Shown here: positions 7,176 through 7,907 of the stretch, piece after piece
Numbering within the stretch: position 1 is the stretch's first letter
Layout: the number at the start of each line of letters is the position of its first letter
Origin: an uncultured Ancrocorticia sp.
Lineage (GTDB): Bacteria > Actinomycetota > Actinomycetes > Actinomycetales > Actinomycetaceae
Reading direction: 5' to 3'
NCBI GenBank assembly: GCA_905373325.1
Contig: CAJPTB010000074.1
Coordinates: forward strand, 1 to 7,907
DNA: 7,907 nucleotides
The notes under the pieces: generated by a model
What the model was told of the DNA's origin: nothing
Seen by the model: only the letters and a program-made list of their open reading frames with translations
Databases searched by the model: none
Translations under genes and position numbers: made by a program

Positions 7176-7204
7176 AGGTTACACTTCCTGCTCCGAGGGG
7201 TCAA
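7176..7204 (-). promoter_or_regulatory. Sigma70-type promoter of the ABC operon
   Basis: On the minus strand TTGACC (7199-7204) and TAACCT (7176-7181) are separated by exactly 17 nt. Transcription would start near 7169, giving a leader of about 80 nt with the iron-box-like site at its beginning and the Shine-Dalgarno at its end. Confidence 0.65.
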
Positions 7205-7288
7205 TGCTCAGCAGCTCGGCACAAGGCGCGCGTGGAAGTAGGCGGAAAGGGCTGCAGCAGCGACACGGCGAGGGGCGGCAGCGGCAGG

Positions 7289-7369
7289 CCCGCGGCGCAG
7301 AGGCGTCACCCGCTGAATGTTTGTGGAGCCTGCGGCCGAGGGAGGCGCCCGCGGCGCAGAGGCGCCACC
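7289..7369. repeat. Pair of 22-bp GC-rich direct repeats
   Basis: Copies at 7289-7310 and 7348-7369 differ at one of 22 positions and lie 59 bp apart. Both carry GCGGCGCAGAGGCG. The second sits between two GGCGCC palindromes (7344-7349 and 7361-7366). The pattern resembles the GCGAGCGCGGAAGCGC core of the repeats at 329-407, so the two intergenic groups may be related. No gene is recognisable in 7205-7512: the open frames there are low-complexity Arg/Pro/Ala readings of repeats. Confidence 0.65.
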
Positions 7370-7392
7370 GTCGGCTTCGACGGGTCGGGCAG

Positions 7393-7470
7393 CGGCCAAT
7401 CCCGCCGCACGAAGCACGACGGTGCATTAACAACGGCCAATCCCGCCGCGCGAAGCACGACGATGCATTA
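7393..7470. repeat. Tandem pair of 37-bp repeats ending in TGCATTA
   Basis: Copies at 7393-7429 and 7434-7470 match at 35 of 37 positions with a period of 41. Each begins CGGCCAATCCCGCCGC and ends TGCATTA. The last TGCATTA (7464-7470) is matched by an inverted TAATGCA at 7494-7500. The pair lies between the glycerate kinase stop codon and the ABC operon promoter. Function is unknown. Confidence 0.8.
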
Positions 7471-7512
7471 TAAGTTCCAAGTTTTGGCCGCCTTAATGCA
7501 AGAAAGTCCTTT

Positions 7513-7907
7513 TCACTGCAGATCGGCGCTCCGAGCCGCACCCGCCAGCAGGAGCCTCATCGTCCTTTCGGCGGCGTCGGCCAGAGCCTCGCGCCCGCCC
7601 GCGAGAGCCTCCTCCAGGGTGGTCACGCCCGCGACGATCGGCACGAGGCCGACGAAGCCGTGGCTGTACAGCTCCTCCACGCCTTCGCCGAGCCGCCCGG
7701 CGAAGGCGACGATCGGCACGCCCGCGGCCGCCCGCGCGACTCCCGACAGGGTTTTGCCCATGAGCGTCTGCCTGTCCATCGCCCCTTCTCCGGTGAAGAC
7801 GAAGTCGGCCCCCTTGACGGCTTCCGCCAATCCGACGGCTTCCACGACGAGGTCCGCCCCGGACTGCAGCTCCCCGCCGAGAAATGCGGAGAAGGCGTAG
7901 CCCAGCC
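7513..7907 (-). CDS. Glycerate kinase, C-terminal part (5' end outside the window)
   Basis: The last 131 or so residues of a glycerate kinase of the GarK/GlxK type (glycerate kinase type 1 family), which phosphorylates D-glycerate using ATP in the cytoplasm. The conserved stretch FTGEGAMDRQTLMGKTLSGVA carries the family GEG-x-x-D-x-QT-x-x-GK pattern. It is preceded by GLGYAFSAFLGGEL and followed by the typical C-terminal PIVAGVTTLEEAL and an RTMRLLL helix. The reading stays open to the window edge, so the gene is truncated only by the window. The stop is TGA at 7513-7515. It runs in the same direction as the ABC operon but is separated from it by 423 bp with a promoter of its own, so the two are probably not one operon. 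No clear terminator is seen after its stop. Confidence 0.92.
   Translation of the reverse strand, partial: LGYAFSAFLGGELQSGADLVVEAVGLAEAVKGADFVFTGEGAMDRQTLMGKTLSGVARAAAGVPIVAFAGRLGEGVEELYSHGFVGLVPIVAGVTTLEEALAGGREALADAAERTMRLLLAGAARSADLQ

Noticed and set aside
7179..7541. Open frames in the second intergenic region on both strands
   Set aside because: They encode Arg/Ala/Pro-rich repeats, overlap the ABC promoter and the glycerate kinase stop, and show no family resemblance.

Overview
The window is high-G+C DNA that looks like a chromosomal piece of an actinobacterium, possibly from the Actinomycetaceae or relatives. The evidence is a DUF222/HNH (13E12-type) protein, an APP1-type phosphatase, -10 boxes of TANNNT form placed 6-7 nt before start codons (leaderless transcription), and a DtxR/IdeR-like iron box. 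The assignment rests on gene families and promoter style, not on a search.

Layout from left to right. A small MTH1187-type thiamine-binding protein lies on the minus strand (15-320). Next comes a 498-bp intergenic region (321-818) with no gene. It holds four hairpin-forming repeat units, a degenerate 17-bp tandem array and a near-consensus promoter (TTGACA-17-TAGGAT). That promoter should drive a 567-aa DUF222/HNH nuclease-family protein (819-2522). An APP1-family (DUF2183) phosphatidate-phosphatase-like protein follows after 27 bp (2550-3566). Seven bases after its stop, a convergent minus-strand operon ends. The operon encodes a pair of fused permease-ATPase ABC half-transporters that resemble the IrtAB/YbtPQ siderophore transporter group (5301-7089 upstream gene, 3574-5304 downstream gene). 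The two genes overlap as ATGA and are probably translationally coupled. The operon has a good promoter (TTGACC-17-TAACCT) whose predicted start is followed directly by a 19-bp iron-box-like site. A second repeat-rich intergenic region separates it from the 3' part of a glycerate kinase gene (7513-7907, running off the window).

The most striking point is that the upstream ABC gene is broken. A 28-bp stretch is present twice, 61 bp apart, with 33 bp of unrelated sequence between the copies. The extra 61 bp shift the reading frame near residue 60. Removing exactly 61 bp restores a 575-aa protein, almost the same length as its 576-aa partner. This could be a recent loss of function, a state that reverts by deletion between the direct repeats, or an assembly error.

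I see no CRISPR array, RNA gene, insertion sequence or clearly new multi-gene system. The less explained material is the three short-repeat groups in the two intergenic regions and the 61-bp insertion.
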